Assembly: GCA_031553915.1 (NCBI GenBank)
Contig: JAVBKT010000003.1
Span: 175,541 to 239,540 of the forward strand
Direction: 5' to 3'
Origin: HGM13862 sp031553915
GTDB taxonomy: Bacteria > Bacillota > Dehalobacteriia > UBA4068
DNA: 64,000 bases
Shown: piece by piece, positions 51,802 through 60,996 of the stretch
Layout of the letters: every line of letters starts with the position of its first letter
How positions within the stretch are numbered: position 1 is the first letter of the stretch
The notes under the pieces: model-generated
Databases searched by the model: none
Told to the model about the DNA's origin: nothing
The model's input: the letters and a program-made list of their open reading frames with translations, nothing else
Made by a program: the position numbers and the translations under genes

Positions 51802-54800
51802 TTAAATTTCGATCAGCCCTTCAAAATCCTTACAGGCGTCACCCGTCATAAACATGCCGCTGCCGGTACGTTTTACTACCAGAGAACCGCCGCGCTGGCG
51901 TACTAAAATATCCTGATTCATCGGGCATAGCCCCTGTTCAACCGCTGCCGCAACCACAGCGCAGGCGCTGTCACCGCTGGCCAGGGTCTCTCCTGTGCCT
52001 CTTTCCCAGGCACGCATCCTGATGGTGCTGATATCTGTTACCGTAGCAAAAGAAACATTGGCGCGGTTGGGGAAAATCGCGGCGTTTTCCAGAACCGGGC
52101 CCATTTTGGCCATATCCACAATATCTACATCAGGAACAAAAACAACGCAATGAGGATTGCCGATCGACAGGCAGGTAATATTAAAATCATAACCGTCACT
52201 GCTATATGGCTGGTTAATCACCTTATCCGCCCTGTTCACCGGCACAGATTCAGCAGCGAAATCCGGCTGTCCCATATCCACTGTTACCGAAAAGACCTGC
52301 CCGTCCTGGATAAATAATTCGATTTCGCGGATTTGGCCGCCGGTTTCAATACACATATTCGGCTTGGCAACCCGGCCGCTTTCATAAAGATATTTGGCAG
52401 CGCAGCGGATAGCATTGCCGCCGATTTCTTCAATGCTGCCGTCAACATTAAAAGTGCGTATCGCAGCATCTGCTTGCAGCGACGGCTCAATCAGAACAAT
52501 AGCGTCACCGCCAACGCCATGCCTGCGGCTGGTGAGACGAACAGCCAGAGAACGCGGGCTATCTATTTCCTGGTCAAAGCAATCAAAATAGATACTATCA
52601 CTGCCGCTGCCGCGCATTTTAATAAAGCGCAGCGTTTTTTTGTCCGGAGAGAGGCGGGCGATATCTACCAGCTCCATATTGCTTTGATTATAGCCGCTTT
52701 CTAAAACATCAGCCAAAACATTGGCAGTATCAATGCTGGTCAAACAGGCAATTCTGCTCTCTACTGCCTTACGCCGCAGCTGAACACTGTCGCGCTGGGG
52801 CAATTGCCCTGTTTCCGAGGTGGAAATGACATAATTGATTTTGCCATTATCCATCAGCTCGAGAATATCGTTTTTGCCCTCATGCATTTTACCTACAGAG
52901 GTGGTAGGAATGCCGCGGCTGTTGAGCAGCTCTGCGGTGCCGGTGGTGGCATAGATGGCAAAACCCTTGTCCGCAAAGCGGCGGGCTGTGGCTACTATTT
53001 CCGGCTTATCCCTATCCTGAACCGTAATCAGCAGACCGCCTTTATTCGTCAAATTATAGCCGGCGGAAAGCAAGCCCTTATACATCGCTTCTTCTAAAGT
53101 GCGGCCAATACCCAAAACTTCGCCGGTCGATTTCATCTCCGGGCCCAGCATGGTGTCAACGCCGGTCAGCTTTTCAAAACTGAAAACAGGAGCCTTGACC
53201 GCTTTGAACGCAGCCTCTTTATACAGCCCCGGCGTATACCCCATATCCACTATCCGTTCACCCAGCATAGCGCGTGTAGCAAGCGCAACTATCGGCAAGC
53301 CTGTGACCTTGCTCATATAGGGCACGGTACGCGATGCGCGCGGATTAGCCTCAATGATAAATATTTGGTTATGATGAATAACGTACTGGATATTGATCAA
53401 ACCATGTGTTTGCAAAGCCAGCGCCAAGGTGCGGGTAATCGAGCAAAGATCGCGCATGATCGGCCCGCTGAGATTATGCGGCGGATAAATAGCGATGGAG
53501 TCGCCGCTATGCACTCCGGCACGCTCGACATGCTCCATAATACCCGGCAGCAGCACTTCTTCGCCGTCACAGATAGCGTCAACCTCCACTTCCAGGCCCA
53601 TCAGATATTTATCAACCAAAATAGGGTTCTCTACCGGCCCGTTAGCGAGGATAATATCCATATAGCGCTCCACCATCTCATCAGCGAAGGCGATAATCAT
53701 ATTCTGCCCGCCCAGCACATATGAGGGGCGCACCAATACCGGGTAGCCTAAATCATGCGCGGCAGCCAGGGCCTCTTCTTTATTGAAAACGCCATGCCCC
53801 TGCGGACGCTCCACCCCCAGCTTGGCCAGGATAGCGTCAAAGCGCTCTCTATCCTCGGCAATATCAATGGAATCAGCAGAGGTTCCGAGAATACGCACGC
53901 CATTTTCCGCCAGGGTGCGGGTAAGCTTAATCGCGGTTTGTCCGCCAAAGGCCACAACTGTGCCATAAGGTTTTTCCGTAGCAATAATATCCATCACATC
54001 TTCGCTGAAAAGAGGTTCGAAATAGAGCCGGTCAGCAGTATCAAAATCTGTGGAAACCGTCTCCGGATTATTATTGACCATAATCACTTCATAACCAAGC
54101 TCTTTTAAGGTACGCACACAATGCACAGAGGCATAATCAAACTCAATACCCTGGCCAATGCGGATGGGGCCGGAGCCGAAAACAATAATCCGCTTTTTGC
54201 CGGTATGGGCGCGAGTGATAAAATCCGCAGCTTCATTTTGGGTATTATAAGTGCCGTAGAAATAGGGGGTTTCCGCCTCAAACTCACCGGCGCAGGTATC
54301 AACCATCTGATACACCGCTGGCAGATGCTCCGGCAGTTCCTGCGCTGAAAGGCGTTTAATCGCCTTATCGGGAAAGCCCATCCATTTGGCTTGCCGGTAT
54401 AATTCCTCGCTCATCTTGGCTGTGGACAACTGCTGCTCCATTTGGAGCAGATTGGCGAGCTTAGCCAGGAACCAAATATCAACCATGGTGATATCATGGA
54501 GCTGCTCAATTGTGACGCCGCGCTTGATCGCCTCATAAAGCATAAAGATACGTTCATCGGTGCTGGCTTTAATCCCTAGCAACAATTCGTCATCGCTCAG
54601 CGCTGCCAGCTTGGGCATTGTCATCGTATCCAAAGAAATTTCCGCGCCGCGCACAGCCTTCATCAAAGCCTGCTCAAAGGTAGGCGCGATTGACATCACC
54701 TCGCCGGTAGCTTTCATCTGCGTGCCCAGCGTGCGGCTGGCATAGACAAATTTATCAAAAGGCCATTTAGGGAATTTAACCACTACATAGTCAATGCTCG

Positions 54801-55842
54801 GCTCAAAAAAGGCCTTGGTTTTGCCGGTGACCGCATTGGCAATTTCGTCCAAGCGCAAGCCTACGGCAATCTGCGCCGCAACCTTAGCAATCGGGTAGCC
54901 GGTGGCCTTGGAGGCCAAGGCAGATGAGCGGGACACACGCGGGTTGACCTCGATCACCGCATATTCAAAGCTTTGCGGATGCAAGGCAAATTGGACATTG
55001 CAGCCGCCTTCAACCTCCAGTTCTTCGATGATGGCCAAAGCAGCTGAACGCAGCATTTGATATTCATGGTTGGCCAGGGTTACGGCCGGGGCAATAACAA
55101 TTGAGTCCCCGGTATGGACGCCCACCGGGTCGATATTTTCCATTGAGCAGATGGCAATACTATTGCCGCTGCCGTCTCTCATCACCTCAAACTCAATCTC
55201 TTTCCAGCCGGAGATACATCTTTCGATCAACACCTGGGTAATCGGTGAGGCAGCCAGGCCGCCTTTGGCAATTTCCGCCAGCTCTTGCTGATTGTTGGCA
55301 ATGCCGCCGCCGCTGCCGCCTAGGGTAAAGGCCGGGCGGACGATGACCGGATAACCGATTGTCTCGGCAAAGGCCAAAGCAGCCGGAACCTCGGTAACAA
55401 CATCTGAGGGAATGCAGGGCTGATTGATTTTCTCCATAGTCTGCTTGAAAATCAGGCGGTCTTCAGCCTTATCGATAGTCTCTGGCTTGGAGCCCAAAAG
55501 CGCAACGTTATTCTCTTGCAGAAAGCCTGATTTTGCCAGCTGCATCGAAAGAGTCAGGCCGCTTTGCCCGCCCATCGTCGACATCAGGCCATCAGGTTTT
55601 TCGCTCTTAATAATCCGCTGCAAAACCTCAACGGTCAGCGGCTCGATGTAGATACGGTCGGCCATGGCTGTGTCAGTCATAATCGTCGCCGGATTGGGAT
55701 TGACCAGGATGACCTCCATGCCCAAAGCCTTGAGCGCGCGGCAGGCCTGAGTGCCGGCATAGTCAAATTCCGCAGCCTGACCGATGATGATCGGCCCGGA
55801 ACCAATAATCATAATTTTTTTGAAATTTTTATTTACAGGCAT
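51802..55842 (-). CDS. carB: Carbamoyl-phosphate synthase large subunit fused to a DapF-like domain lacking the catalytic cysteines
   Basis: A single 1346-residue frame. Residues 1-1055 are a complete CarB: first half with IIGSGPIIIGQAAEFDYAG and ATP-grasp loop VRPAFTLGGSGGGIA; second half with FGSGPIRIGQGIEFDYAS, VRPSYVLGGQNM and EANPRASRTVPYMSK; then the MGS-like allosteric domain (LLITVQDRDKPEIVATAR). Residues about 1056-1346 are a diaminopimelate-epimerase-like double domain (HGVGGDAIVLIEPS, FNVDGSIEEIGGNAIRC, SIGNPHCVVFV, ERGTGETLASGDSAC). Both catalytic Cys positions are changed: CGN to G1141-GN and ACGTG to S1289. There is no stop or frameshift at the junction. It is downstream of carA by 50 bases. 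Confidence 0.92.
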   Translation of the reverse strand: MPVNKNFKKIMIIGSGPIIIGQAAEFDYAGTQACRALKALGMEVILVNPNPATIMTDTAMADRIYIEPLTVEVLQRIIKSEKPDGLMSTMGGQSGLTLSMQLAKSGFLQENNVALLGSKPETIDKAEDRLIFKQTMEKINQPCIPSDVVTEVPAALAFAETIGYPVIVRPAFTLGGSGGGIANNQQELAEIAKGGLAASPITQVLIERCISGWKEIEFEVMRDGSGNSIAICSMENIDPVGVHTGDSIVIAPAVTLANHEYQMLRSAALAIIEELEVEGGCNVQFALHPQSFEYAVIEVNPRVSRSSALASKATGYPIAKVAAQIAVGLRLDEIANAVTGKTKAFFEPSIDYVVVKFPKWPFDKFVYASRTLGTQMKATGEVMSIAPTFEQALMKAVRGAEISLDTMTMPKLAALSDDELLLGIKASTDERIFMLYEAIKRGVTIEQLHDITMVDIWFLAKLANLLQMEQQLSTAKMSEELYRQAKWMGFPDKAIKRLSAQELPEHLPAVYQMVDTCAGEFEAETPYFYGTYNTQNEAADFITRAHTGKKRIIVFGSGPIRIGQGIEFDYASVHCVRTLKELGYEVIMVNNNPETVSTDFDTADRLYFEPLFSEDVMDIIATEKPYGTVVAFGGQTAIKLTRTLAENGVRILGTSADSIDIAEDRERFDAILAKLGVERPQGHGVFNKEEALAAAHDLGYPVLVRPSYVLGGQNMIIAFADEMVERYMDIILANGPVENPILVDKYLMGLEVEVDAICDGEEVLLPGIMEHVERAGVHSGDSIAIYPPHNLSGPIMRDLCSITRTLALALQTHGLINIQYVIHHNQIFIIEANPRASRTVPYMSKVTGLPIVALATRAMLGERIVDMGYTPGLYKEAAFKAVKAPVFSFEKLTGVDTMLGPEMKSTGEVLGIGRTLEEAMYKGLLSAGYNLTNKGGLLITVQDRDKPEIVATARRFADKGFAIYATTGTAELLNSRGIPTTSVGKMHEGKNDILELMDNGKINYVISTSETGQLPQRDSVQLRRKAVESRIACLTSIDTANVLADVLESGYNQSNMELVDIARLSPDKKTLRFIKMRGSGSDSIYFDCFDQEIDSPRSLAVRLTSRRHGVGGDAIVLIEPSLQADAAIRTFNVDGSIEEIGGNAIRCAAKYLYESGRVAKPNMCIETGGQIREIELFIQDGQVFSVTVDMGQPDFAAESVPVNRADKVINQPYSSDGYDFNITCLSIGNPHCVVFVPDVDIVDMAKMGPVLENAAIFPNRANVSFATVTDISTIRMRAWERGTGETLASGDSACAVVAAAVEQGLCPMNQDILVRQRGGSLVVKRTGSGMFMTGDACKDFEGLIEI

Positions 55843-55892
55843 GCTTTGTTTCCTTTCGCCATCTTCGTTTCATTAGTGCGACATGCTAAAAA

Positions 55893-56969
55893 TTATTGAT
55901 TCATTAAATCCATAAAACGGTCAAAAAGGGCAATCGTATCCAATGGGCCGCCACGGGCCTCCGGATGGAACTGCACCGAGAAGGCAGGCAAATTAAGATA
56001 TTCAATGCCTTCACAGGTATTGTCATTCAGGTTTTCAAAACGCTGAGCAGCAGTTTTGGGCAGGGTGCTCTCAATAATCGCGTAGCCGTGGTTTTGGCTG
56101 GTGATATACAGCCGCTCTGTTTTGGTATCACGCACTGGTTGATTGGCGCCGCGGTGGCCATAGCGCAGCTTCATGCTTTGCGCGCCTTGTGCCAGAGCCA
56201 TCAGCTGATGCCCCAGACAAATGCCGAGAATGGGTATTTTCTGATAATCCATCGCCTTTTTGACCTCGGCGATGATTGCGGTATATACTGCCGGGTCGCC
56301 CGGGCCATTACTCAAAAGAATGCCATCCGGATTAAGCGCTAATATCTGCTCAAAGCTGCTTCCGGCTGGCATTACTGTCATCTTGCAATCTCTATTAATA
56401 ATTTCAGTGCAAATACTCTTCTTGTAGCCGAAATCCCACATCACAACATGCCGTGTTCCGCTCTCATTAATCACATAAGGCTCATCGCAAGTCACCTGAT
56501 AAACATCTGAGGAGAGTTCTTGGCGCTTGAGACGTTCCGTAAAAAGAGGCAGATCAGCGGGAAGCTCGGAAACAATAGCGGCGTTCATCACACCGTATTC
56601 GCGGATGATTTTGGTCAAGGTGCGAGTATCAATTCCGCATAAACCAATAATGCCCTGATCCTTTAAAAAATCGTCCAGCAAACCTTGGCTGCGGAAATTC
56701 GAAGGATGATCGCAAACCTCTTTGACTATGTATGCGGACAACCTGGGGTTCGGGCTTTCAAAATCTTCGGGTATAATCCCGTAATTACCTATTAAAGGGA
56801 AGGTCTGCACAACCATCTGTCCATGATAACTAGGATCAGTGAGCGTTTCAAGATATCCGACCACACCGGTGGTAAACACCAATTCAGCAGTGATATCTCC
56901 CCCCGCGCCAAAGCGGACGCCCGGAAAGATTTCTCCGTTTTGCAACACAAGATAGGCGGTATTAGTCAC
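55893..56969 (-). CDS. carA: Carbamoyl-phosphate synthase small subunit
   Basis: The glutamine amidotransferase subunit that feeds ammonia to CarB for arginine and pyrimidine synthesis. The 358-residue protein has the CarA N-terminal domain (LQNGEIFPGVRFGA, TDPSYHGQMVVQTFPLIGNYG) and a class I amidotransferase domain with nucleophile Cys 251 in GICLGHQLMALA and the FHPEA triad histidine/glutamate. A promoter is visible upstream (57048-57075). I looked for a PyrR-type attenuator and saw none. Confidence 0.95.
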   Translation of the reverse strand: MTNTAYLVLQNGEIFPGVRFGAGGDITAELVFTTGVVGYLETLTDPSYHGQMVVQTFPLIGNYGIIPEDFESPNPRLSAYIVKEVCDHPSNFRSQGLLDDFLKDQGIIGLCGIDTRTLTKIIREYGVMNAAIVSELPADLPLFTERLKRQELSSDVYQVTCDEPYVINESGTRHVVMWDFGYKKSICTEIINRDCKMTVMPAGSSFEQILALNPDGILLSNGPGDPAVYTAIIAEVKKAMDYQKIPILGICLGHQLMALAQGAQSMKLRYGHRGANQPVRDTKTERLYITSQNHGYAIIESTLPKTAAQRFENLNDNTCEGIEYLNLPAFSVQFHPEARGGPLDTIALFDRFMDLMNQ

Positions 56970-57047
56970 GCTTAAACCTCCGATGATATTATTGAGACAA
57001 CTTGCTCCATATTTTGATGCTGATATGAATACAAACTTATCATATTA

Positions 57048-57075
57048 ATTATACATAAAGAAGCCTGTCTGTCAA
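57048..57075 (-). promoter_or_regulatory. Sigma-A promoter of carAB
   Basis: On the minus strand TTGACA (57070-57075), 16 bases, TATAAT (57048-57053). Both hexamers are perfect; it is about 80 bases before the carA start. Confidence 0.8.
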
Positions 57076-57174
57076 GAGTCCGCTAAGCAGCTCAATGGGC
57101 AGGATCACTTGCTTTACCAGCGCAAATATTGCCTGGTGATCTTCTCATTTTTTTTATTAACACCATCCTTCTGA

Positions 57175-57373
57175 CTAGACATTAGGGATGCGAACTCATG
57201 CGCCCCAGACGGCGTTTGGTCGGGGGTGCTAGCAGTTTTGACCGGAAAACAGTGAGCAGATCCTGGTGAAAAAATTGTTTTTCGTAGTATATCTACGGGA
57301 AGTAATTTTTTCAACGGGAGATGCCAGCGTTTTCCAGTCAAAACCGTATGAGGCTCGCATTCCTAATGGCTAG
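57175..57373. repeat. 199-bp palindromic, MITE-like repeat element
   Basis: Ends: CTAGACATTAGGGATGCGA (57175-57193) and, read from the other strand, CTAGCCATTAGGAATGCGA (57373 back to 57355), 17 of 19 matching. The arms keep pairing inward (GTTTTGACCGGAAAAC against GTTTTGACTGGAAAAC; GTGAAAAAATT against GTTGAAAAAATT), with an apex CGTAG-TATAT-CTACG near 57284-57298. The left arm has about 30 extra bases. It encodes no transposase. Its right end supplies the stop codon TAG of the aminotransferase gene. A related end copy lies at 62650-62698. Confidence 0.8.
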
Positions 57374-58542
57374 GCAAACAGCTGCCCCAGGCGTTCGCAG
57401 GCAGCGCTAATCTTATCTGCGCTGCTGCTGGAATAGTTCAACCGCAGGCAATCTCGGCCGTCTTCCTCGTTAACACAAAAGGGCGCGCCCGGGACAAAGG
57501 CCACCTTATACTTTTCAACCGCCAGTTTATTCATCTCCGCCATATCAAAACCGGGAATCTTGGCCCAGACAAACAGCCCCCCCTCCGGGCGGGTATAGGT
57601 GCATGTAGCGGGGAAATACTGCTTGATCCCCGCTTCCAGCGCCTGAAAACGCTCTTTATATAGGCGCGCGACCTTTTGCAGATGCGCGGGCAAAAGACCG
57701 CGCTGTAAAAACTCTGCGCAGATAGCCTGCGACAGGGTAGTGGTATGTGTATCTGCACTTTGCTTGACCAGCTCCAGCTTGGCTATCCACTCCGGTCTGG
57801 CCACAGCCGCGCCCACCCGCAGCCCGGGGGCAATAATTTTTGAGCAGGAATTGAGCAGAATAACATTACCCGCTGTATCAAAGCTCTTGATCGGCGGCAG
57901 CGGATCGCCGCAAAAACGCACGTCGCCATAAGGATCATCCTCCAAGACGACCACCTGATATTCCGCAGCCAGTTCGGCGATTTTTTTTCTTCTTTCCGCG
58001 GACAGGCTTCTGCCAGACGGATTTTGAAAGGTGGGGATAGTATAAATAAGCTTGGGGCGATGCGCCTTGATTTTTGCCAGCAAATCATCAATAATAATGC
58101 CCTGCTCGTCCATTTCCAGGCCAATCAAATTAGCGCCCATCTTGCGGAAGACATTGAGGCTGCCGAGAAAAGTGGGGCTTTCCACCAGCACAGTATCGCC
58201 CTCGTCAATAAAGACGTCAGCAACAAGAAAAATGCCCTGACCGCTGCCAGTTAAGGCAATGGTATTATTGATATCCGCCTCCACCCCCTTGGGCAGCAGC
58301 AAATGCTCAAGATAGGCCTGGCGAAAAGGCCCATAGCCATTGGTGAGGCCGTATTCCAGCATAGCCACGCCATGCTGAGCCAAAAGATCATCGCTAATCT
58401 CTCTAATCTGCGTCAAAGGGTATGCTTCAGCAGCCGGACTACCGCCGCCCAGAGAAATAATTTCCGGATCCGCCATCATTTTAAATATTTCTCTGATGAC
58501 GCTGCCTTTGATGCGGCCAATTCTTTTTGAGTATGCAATCAT
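57370..58542 (-). CDS. PLP-dependent aminotransferase, class I/II (2-aminoadipate / aromatic type)
   Basis: A 390-residue fold-type I aminotransferase of the LysN/MocR-C-terminal kind. Visible: YGLTNGYGPFRQAYLEHL near residue 63, ALTGSGQGIFLVADVFIDEGD, FQNPSGRSLSAERR, the DDPYGDVRF PLP-ring segment, and the Schiff-base lysine in NSCSKIIAPGLRVG; LRLNYSS near the C-terminus binds the carboxylate. Such enzymes accept branched-chain, aromatic or 2-aminoadipate substrates, so it could supply the transamination absent from the ilv operon (inference). Its TAG stop overlaps the end of the 199-bp repeat, so the C-terminus may have been trimmed by insertion. Confidence 0.88.
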   Translation of the reverse strand: MIAYSKRIGRIKGSVIREIFKMMADPEIISLGGGSPAAEAYPLTQIREISDDLLAQHGVAMLEYGLTNGYGPFRQAYLEHLLLPKGVEADINNTIALTGSGQGIFLVADVFIDEGDTVLVESPTFLGSLNVFRKMGANLIGLEMDEQGIIIDDLLAKIKAHRPKLIYTIPTFQNPSGRSLSAERRKKIAELAAEYQVVVLEDDPYGDVRFCGDPLPPIKSFDTAGNVILLNSCSKIIAPGLRVGAAVARPEWIAKLELVKQSADTHTTTLSQAICAEFLQRGLLPAHLQKVARLYKERFQALEAGIKQYFPATCTYTRPEGGLFVWAKIPGFDMAEMNKLAVEKYKVAFVPGAPFCVNEEDGRDCLRLNYSSSSADKISAACERLGQLFA

Positions 58543-58714
58543 GATCTACCTCGTTATCCTTTTATTTATTAATTATAAACCTCTGCAAAAAATATATCAA
58601 GAACAACAGCGGTAGTTGCAGATAAAGCGTATAATATTGCTTTTCTAGCAGGGAACGCTAAAACTTTGGAGAATACTAAGAAATGGCAAAATATTGTTTT
58701 TATTAGGATATACT

Positions 58715-59302
58715 ATGGTGAATGATAATAACGACAAAAAGATAGATATGACGCAATTCAGCCTAAAAAAGAACTTTTCCATACCCAATATCATTTCTTT
58801 GTTAAGATTGCTGATGATTCCCTTTATCCTTTATTTCTATATCAAGGGGTATTTATGGGTATCTGTTCTCTTGGTTGCGCTATCCGGACTGACTGATGCT
58901 GTGGACGGCTATATTGCCCGCCACTTTAACCAAATCACTCCTCTGGGCAAAGTGCTTGATCCTTTGGCGGATAAGCTGACGCAAATTGCTTTAGGCATTT
59001 GTCTGGTGACCAAGTTTCCGGTTGTGGTTCCGCTGGTGATTGTGCTGATAACCAAAGAAGCGCTGATGCTGATTTGGGGTCTGCGCCTGCTTAAAGCCGG
59101 GTTACCGCCATTTTCCGCGCTCTGGTGGGGCAAGGCCTCTACCATTGTCTTTTATGCCGGCGTGCTGGTTATCATGGCCTTTTCTGAACGGATGGGGCAA
59201 ACCTGGGTTAATGTCACGACCATAGCAATTACTTGCTTTATGCTTTATTCGATGTTCCGCTACGGGCAGGTTTTCAATGAGAAGATCAAAAACGCCGCCT
59301 AA
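58715..59302 (+). CDS. pgsA: CDP-diacylglycerol-glycerol-3-phosphate 3-phosphatidyltransferase
   Basis: It makes phosphatidylglycerol phosphate in the membrane. The 195-residue protein has five to six helices and the full CDP-alcohol phosphotransferase motif DGx2ARx8Gx3Dx3D (DAVDGYIARHFNQITPLGKV then LDPLADK, near residues 60-85). SIPNIISLLRLLMIPFILY precedes the first helix as in PgsA. ATG 58715 has TAGGATA upstream; an ATG 11 codons later is an alternative. A terminator follows, so it is probably transcribed alone. Confidence 0.88.
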   Translation: MVNDNNDKKIDMTQFSLKKNFSIPNIISLLRLLMIPFILYFYIKGYLWVSVLLVALSGLTDAVDGYIARHFNQITPLGKVLDPLADKLTQIALGICLVTKFPVVVPLVIVLITKEALMLIWGLRLLKAGLPPFSALWWGKASTIVFYAGVLVIMAFSERMGQTWVNVTTIAITCFMLYSMFRYGQVFNEKIKNAA

Positions 59303-59318
59303 TCTCTTGTCTTTTCCG

Positions 59319-59344
59319 CCCGCAGTAATAACTGCGGGTTTTTT
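59319..59344 (+). terminator. Terminator after pgsA
   Basis: A perfect 8-bp stem CCCGCAGT with an AATA loop, followed by TTTTTT. Confidence 0.9.
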
Positions 59345-59396
59345 ATCCGGCAAAGCAGCATAGATTATTAATATCTAATTATAAGGAGGCGCTATC

Positions 59397-60233
59397 ATGC
59401 TTGCACCACAAACCGCTACCGCAACCGCACACTGGCAAAACCAGCTGCTATGGTACAGCTTTCCTGCTCTTGATCAATATAGTGACCGCCTGGTCCACGG
59501 CTTTTCTACCCGCCTGGGCGGCGTTAGCGAAGGGTTTTACAGCAGCCTGAACCTGGGCCTGGGGCGCGGCGACAAGGAAGCGCATGTCTATGAAAACTAC
59601 CGCCTTTTTGCGGCTGCTGTTGGTTTTGACCAGGACAAGGCTATCATCAGCGCGCAAACCCACGGCACCACTGTTTTGACGGTAAGCGCAGCTGATGCCG
59701 GGCAAGGGCTGGTCAAAAGCCGCGCCTATCACGATATTGACGGGCTGGCTACCGCGGACAAAAATCTGCCGCTGGTCACCACCTATGCTGACTGCACTCC
59801 CTTGCTCTTCTACGCGCCGGACCGGCATATGATCGCCAACTGCCATGCCGGGTGGAGGGGAACAGCGAAAAAAATGGCTGCCTCTGGCGTAAAGCTGATG
59901 ATTGAACTGGGCTGCGACCCCAGCCAGCTGATTGTGATAATCGGCCCTTCTGCCGGACCAGAGCGCTATGAGGTTTCTGCGGACACCGCTGCCTGCTTTG
60001 CCGGGCTGGCAGATGAAAGAGGGGCTGTGATAGCGCCTATCGCCGATAAAGACGGCAAATTTATGCTGGATATGTGGCGCGCCAACCGCACTGTGCTAAT
60101 GCAAAGCGGGGTCCTAGCGGAAAACATCCATATCGCCGACCTCTGCACCATTGAACACGCGGATATCTTCTATTCGCACCGAATCGTGGGCAATGAGCGC
60201 GGCTCTTTAGCAGCAGTGATAATGCTTAAGTAA
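59397..60233 (+). CDS. pgeF: Peptidoglycan editing factor PgeF (YfiH/DUF152 family)
   Basis: A 278-residue protein of the family known as copper-dependent laccase-like/purine nucleoside phosphorylase domain proteins; E. coli YfiH removes wrongly placed L-Ser from cell-wall precursors. Metal and active-site residues are visible: HGFSTRLGGVSEGFYSSLNLG near residue 34, AQTHGT, YADCTPLLFY, and NCHAGWRGT. AAGGAGG lies 7 bases before the ATG. It sits between two terminators and is likely monocistronic. Confidence 0.9.
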   Translation: MLAPQTATATAHWQNQLLWYSFPALDQYSDRLVHGFSTRLGGVSEGFYSSLNLGLGRGDKEAHVYENYRLFAAAVGFDQDKAIISAQTHGTTVLTVSAADAGQGLVKSRAYHDIDGLATADKNLPLVTTYADCTPLLFYAPDRHMIANCHAGWRGTAKKMAASGVKLMIELGCDPSQLIVIIGPSAGPERYEVSADTAACFAGLADERGAVIAPIADKDGKFMLDMWRANRTVLMQSGVLAENIHIADLCTIEHADIFYSHRIVGNERGSLAAVIMLK

Positions 60234-60319
60234 GAGTATGCTATGCCAGGCTCTGTTTACCATTACATTAGACGCTAAACAAAGGAATAAATGCTGTCTT
60301 TTGGCAAGTTTATCAGCTT

Positions 60320-60354
60320 AAAAGAAACCACCCGAAAAACGGGTGGTTTCTTTT
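60320..60354. terminator. Terminator after pgeF (left copy of a duplicated terminator)
   Basis: A perfect 15-bp stem AAAAGAAACCACCCG with an AAAAA loop. A near-identical copy is at 60885-60924; together they bracket a two-gene cassette. Confidence 0.88.
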
Positions 60355-60377
60355 GCGTTAAAATTAATTTGCCTGAT

Positions 60378-60560
60378 TTATTCTTCTTCATCTAAGCGGC
60401 AAAGAGCGAACTCAATACATTGGGTTAATATCTTATTAAAGGATACTCCTGTTTTCTCACTAAGTTCTGTTAGTTTTTCAAAGTGCTCTGGCTTGAATCG
60501 GACTGTTCGGTTAATAGATGGCATTTTGTTTGCATTTTTGTTTATTTTGAACTTATCCAT
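60378..60560 (-). CDS. Small ribbon-helix-helix DNA-binding protein
   Basis: A 60-residue protein. NRTVRFKPEHFEKLTELSEKTGVSFNKILTQCIEFAL reads as a strand followed by two helices with the GVSFNK turn, typical of Arc/MetJ/CopG regulators and antitoxins; the N-terminus is basic. GAGAGGTGA precedes the ATG at 60560. It is divergent from a 47-residue gene and may autoregulate the shared promoter region. No toxin gene is recognised. Confidence 0.7.
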   Translation of the reverse strand: MDKFKINKNANKMPSINRTVRFKPEHFEKLTELSEKTGVSFNKILTQCIEFALCRLDEEE

Positions 60561-60660
60561 AGTAATCACCTCTCGCAATAAGTATTGTACATTTTATTGA
60601 AATGTATTATAATGTACAAAAATGTAATTAAAAAACAATTACAGAAAGGATAATGTTAAT

Positions 60661-60804
60661 ATGGCTAATTTTGAAAAAATGTATTATCGATTGATGAACC
60701 GGGTAAGCGATGCCATAGAAATACTCAAAATGGCACAAGCAGAAAGTGAAGAGGCGTTTATTGATGATACGGCAGAACTGCTTGATTATGAAGTAGATGA
60801 GTAA
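60661..60804 (+). CDS. Small acidic helical protein, 47 residues
   Basis: ATG 60661 with AGAAAGGA about 10 bases upstream; the product starts MANFEKMYYRLMNRVSDAIE and ends in an acidic tail. It is predicted to be one long helix. Short proteins of this look (two aromatic residues, NAVTDAI/NRVSDAI, then acidic) are frequent in clostridial phage and mobile elements; the function is unknown. It is divergent from the ribbon-helix-helix gene. Confidence 0.6.
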   Translation: MANFEKMYYRLMNRVSDAIEILKMAQAESEEAFIDDTAELLDYEVDE

Positions 60805-60884
60805 AGTAGGCTCATTCCCAATGGCTGCTGAATGCCAACAAAAAGGAAGGAGCACCTATGCCTTTTTGCAAAGAGTCTTTTCAG

Positions 60885-60924
60885 CACAAAAGAAACCACC
60901 CGAAAACGGGTGGTTTCTTTTGTG
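60885..60924. terminator. Duplicated terminator (right copy)
   Basis: A perfect 18-bp stem CACAAAAGAAACCACCCG with an AAAA loop. The inner 15 bp are identical to the terminator at 60320-60354. Confidence 0.88.
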
Positions 60925-60996
60925 GATGTTCTTTTTGCTTTGGTTCCCCTCTTTTAATTATAAATATAAAATTTTTTATTAATAATTCCTGTATTG

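Noticed and set aside
56970..57110. A PyrR-binding attenuator in front of carA
   Set aside because: I found no PyrR anti-antiterminator consensus or terminator in the leader, only a promoter.
57114..57341. A 75-codon open frame within the palindromic element
   Set aside because: It lies inside non-coding inverted repeats, has no ribosome site and matches no family I know.
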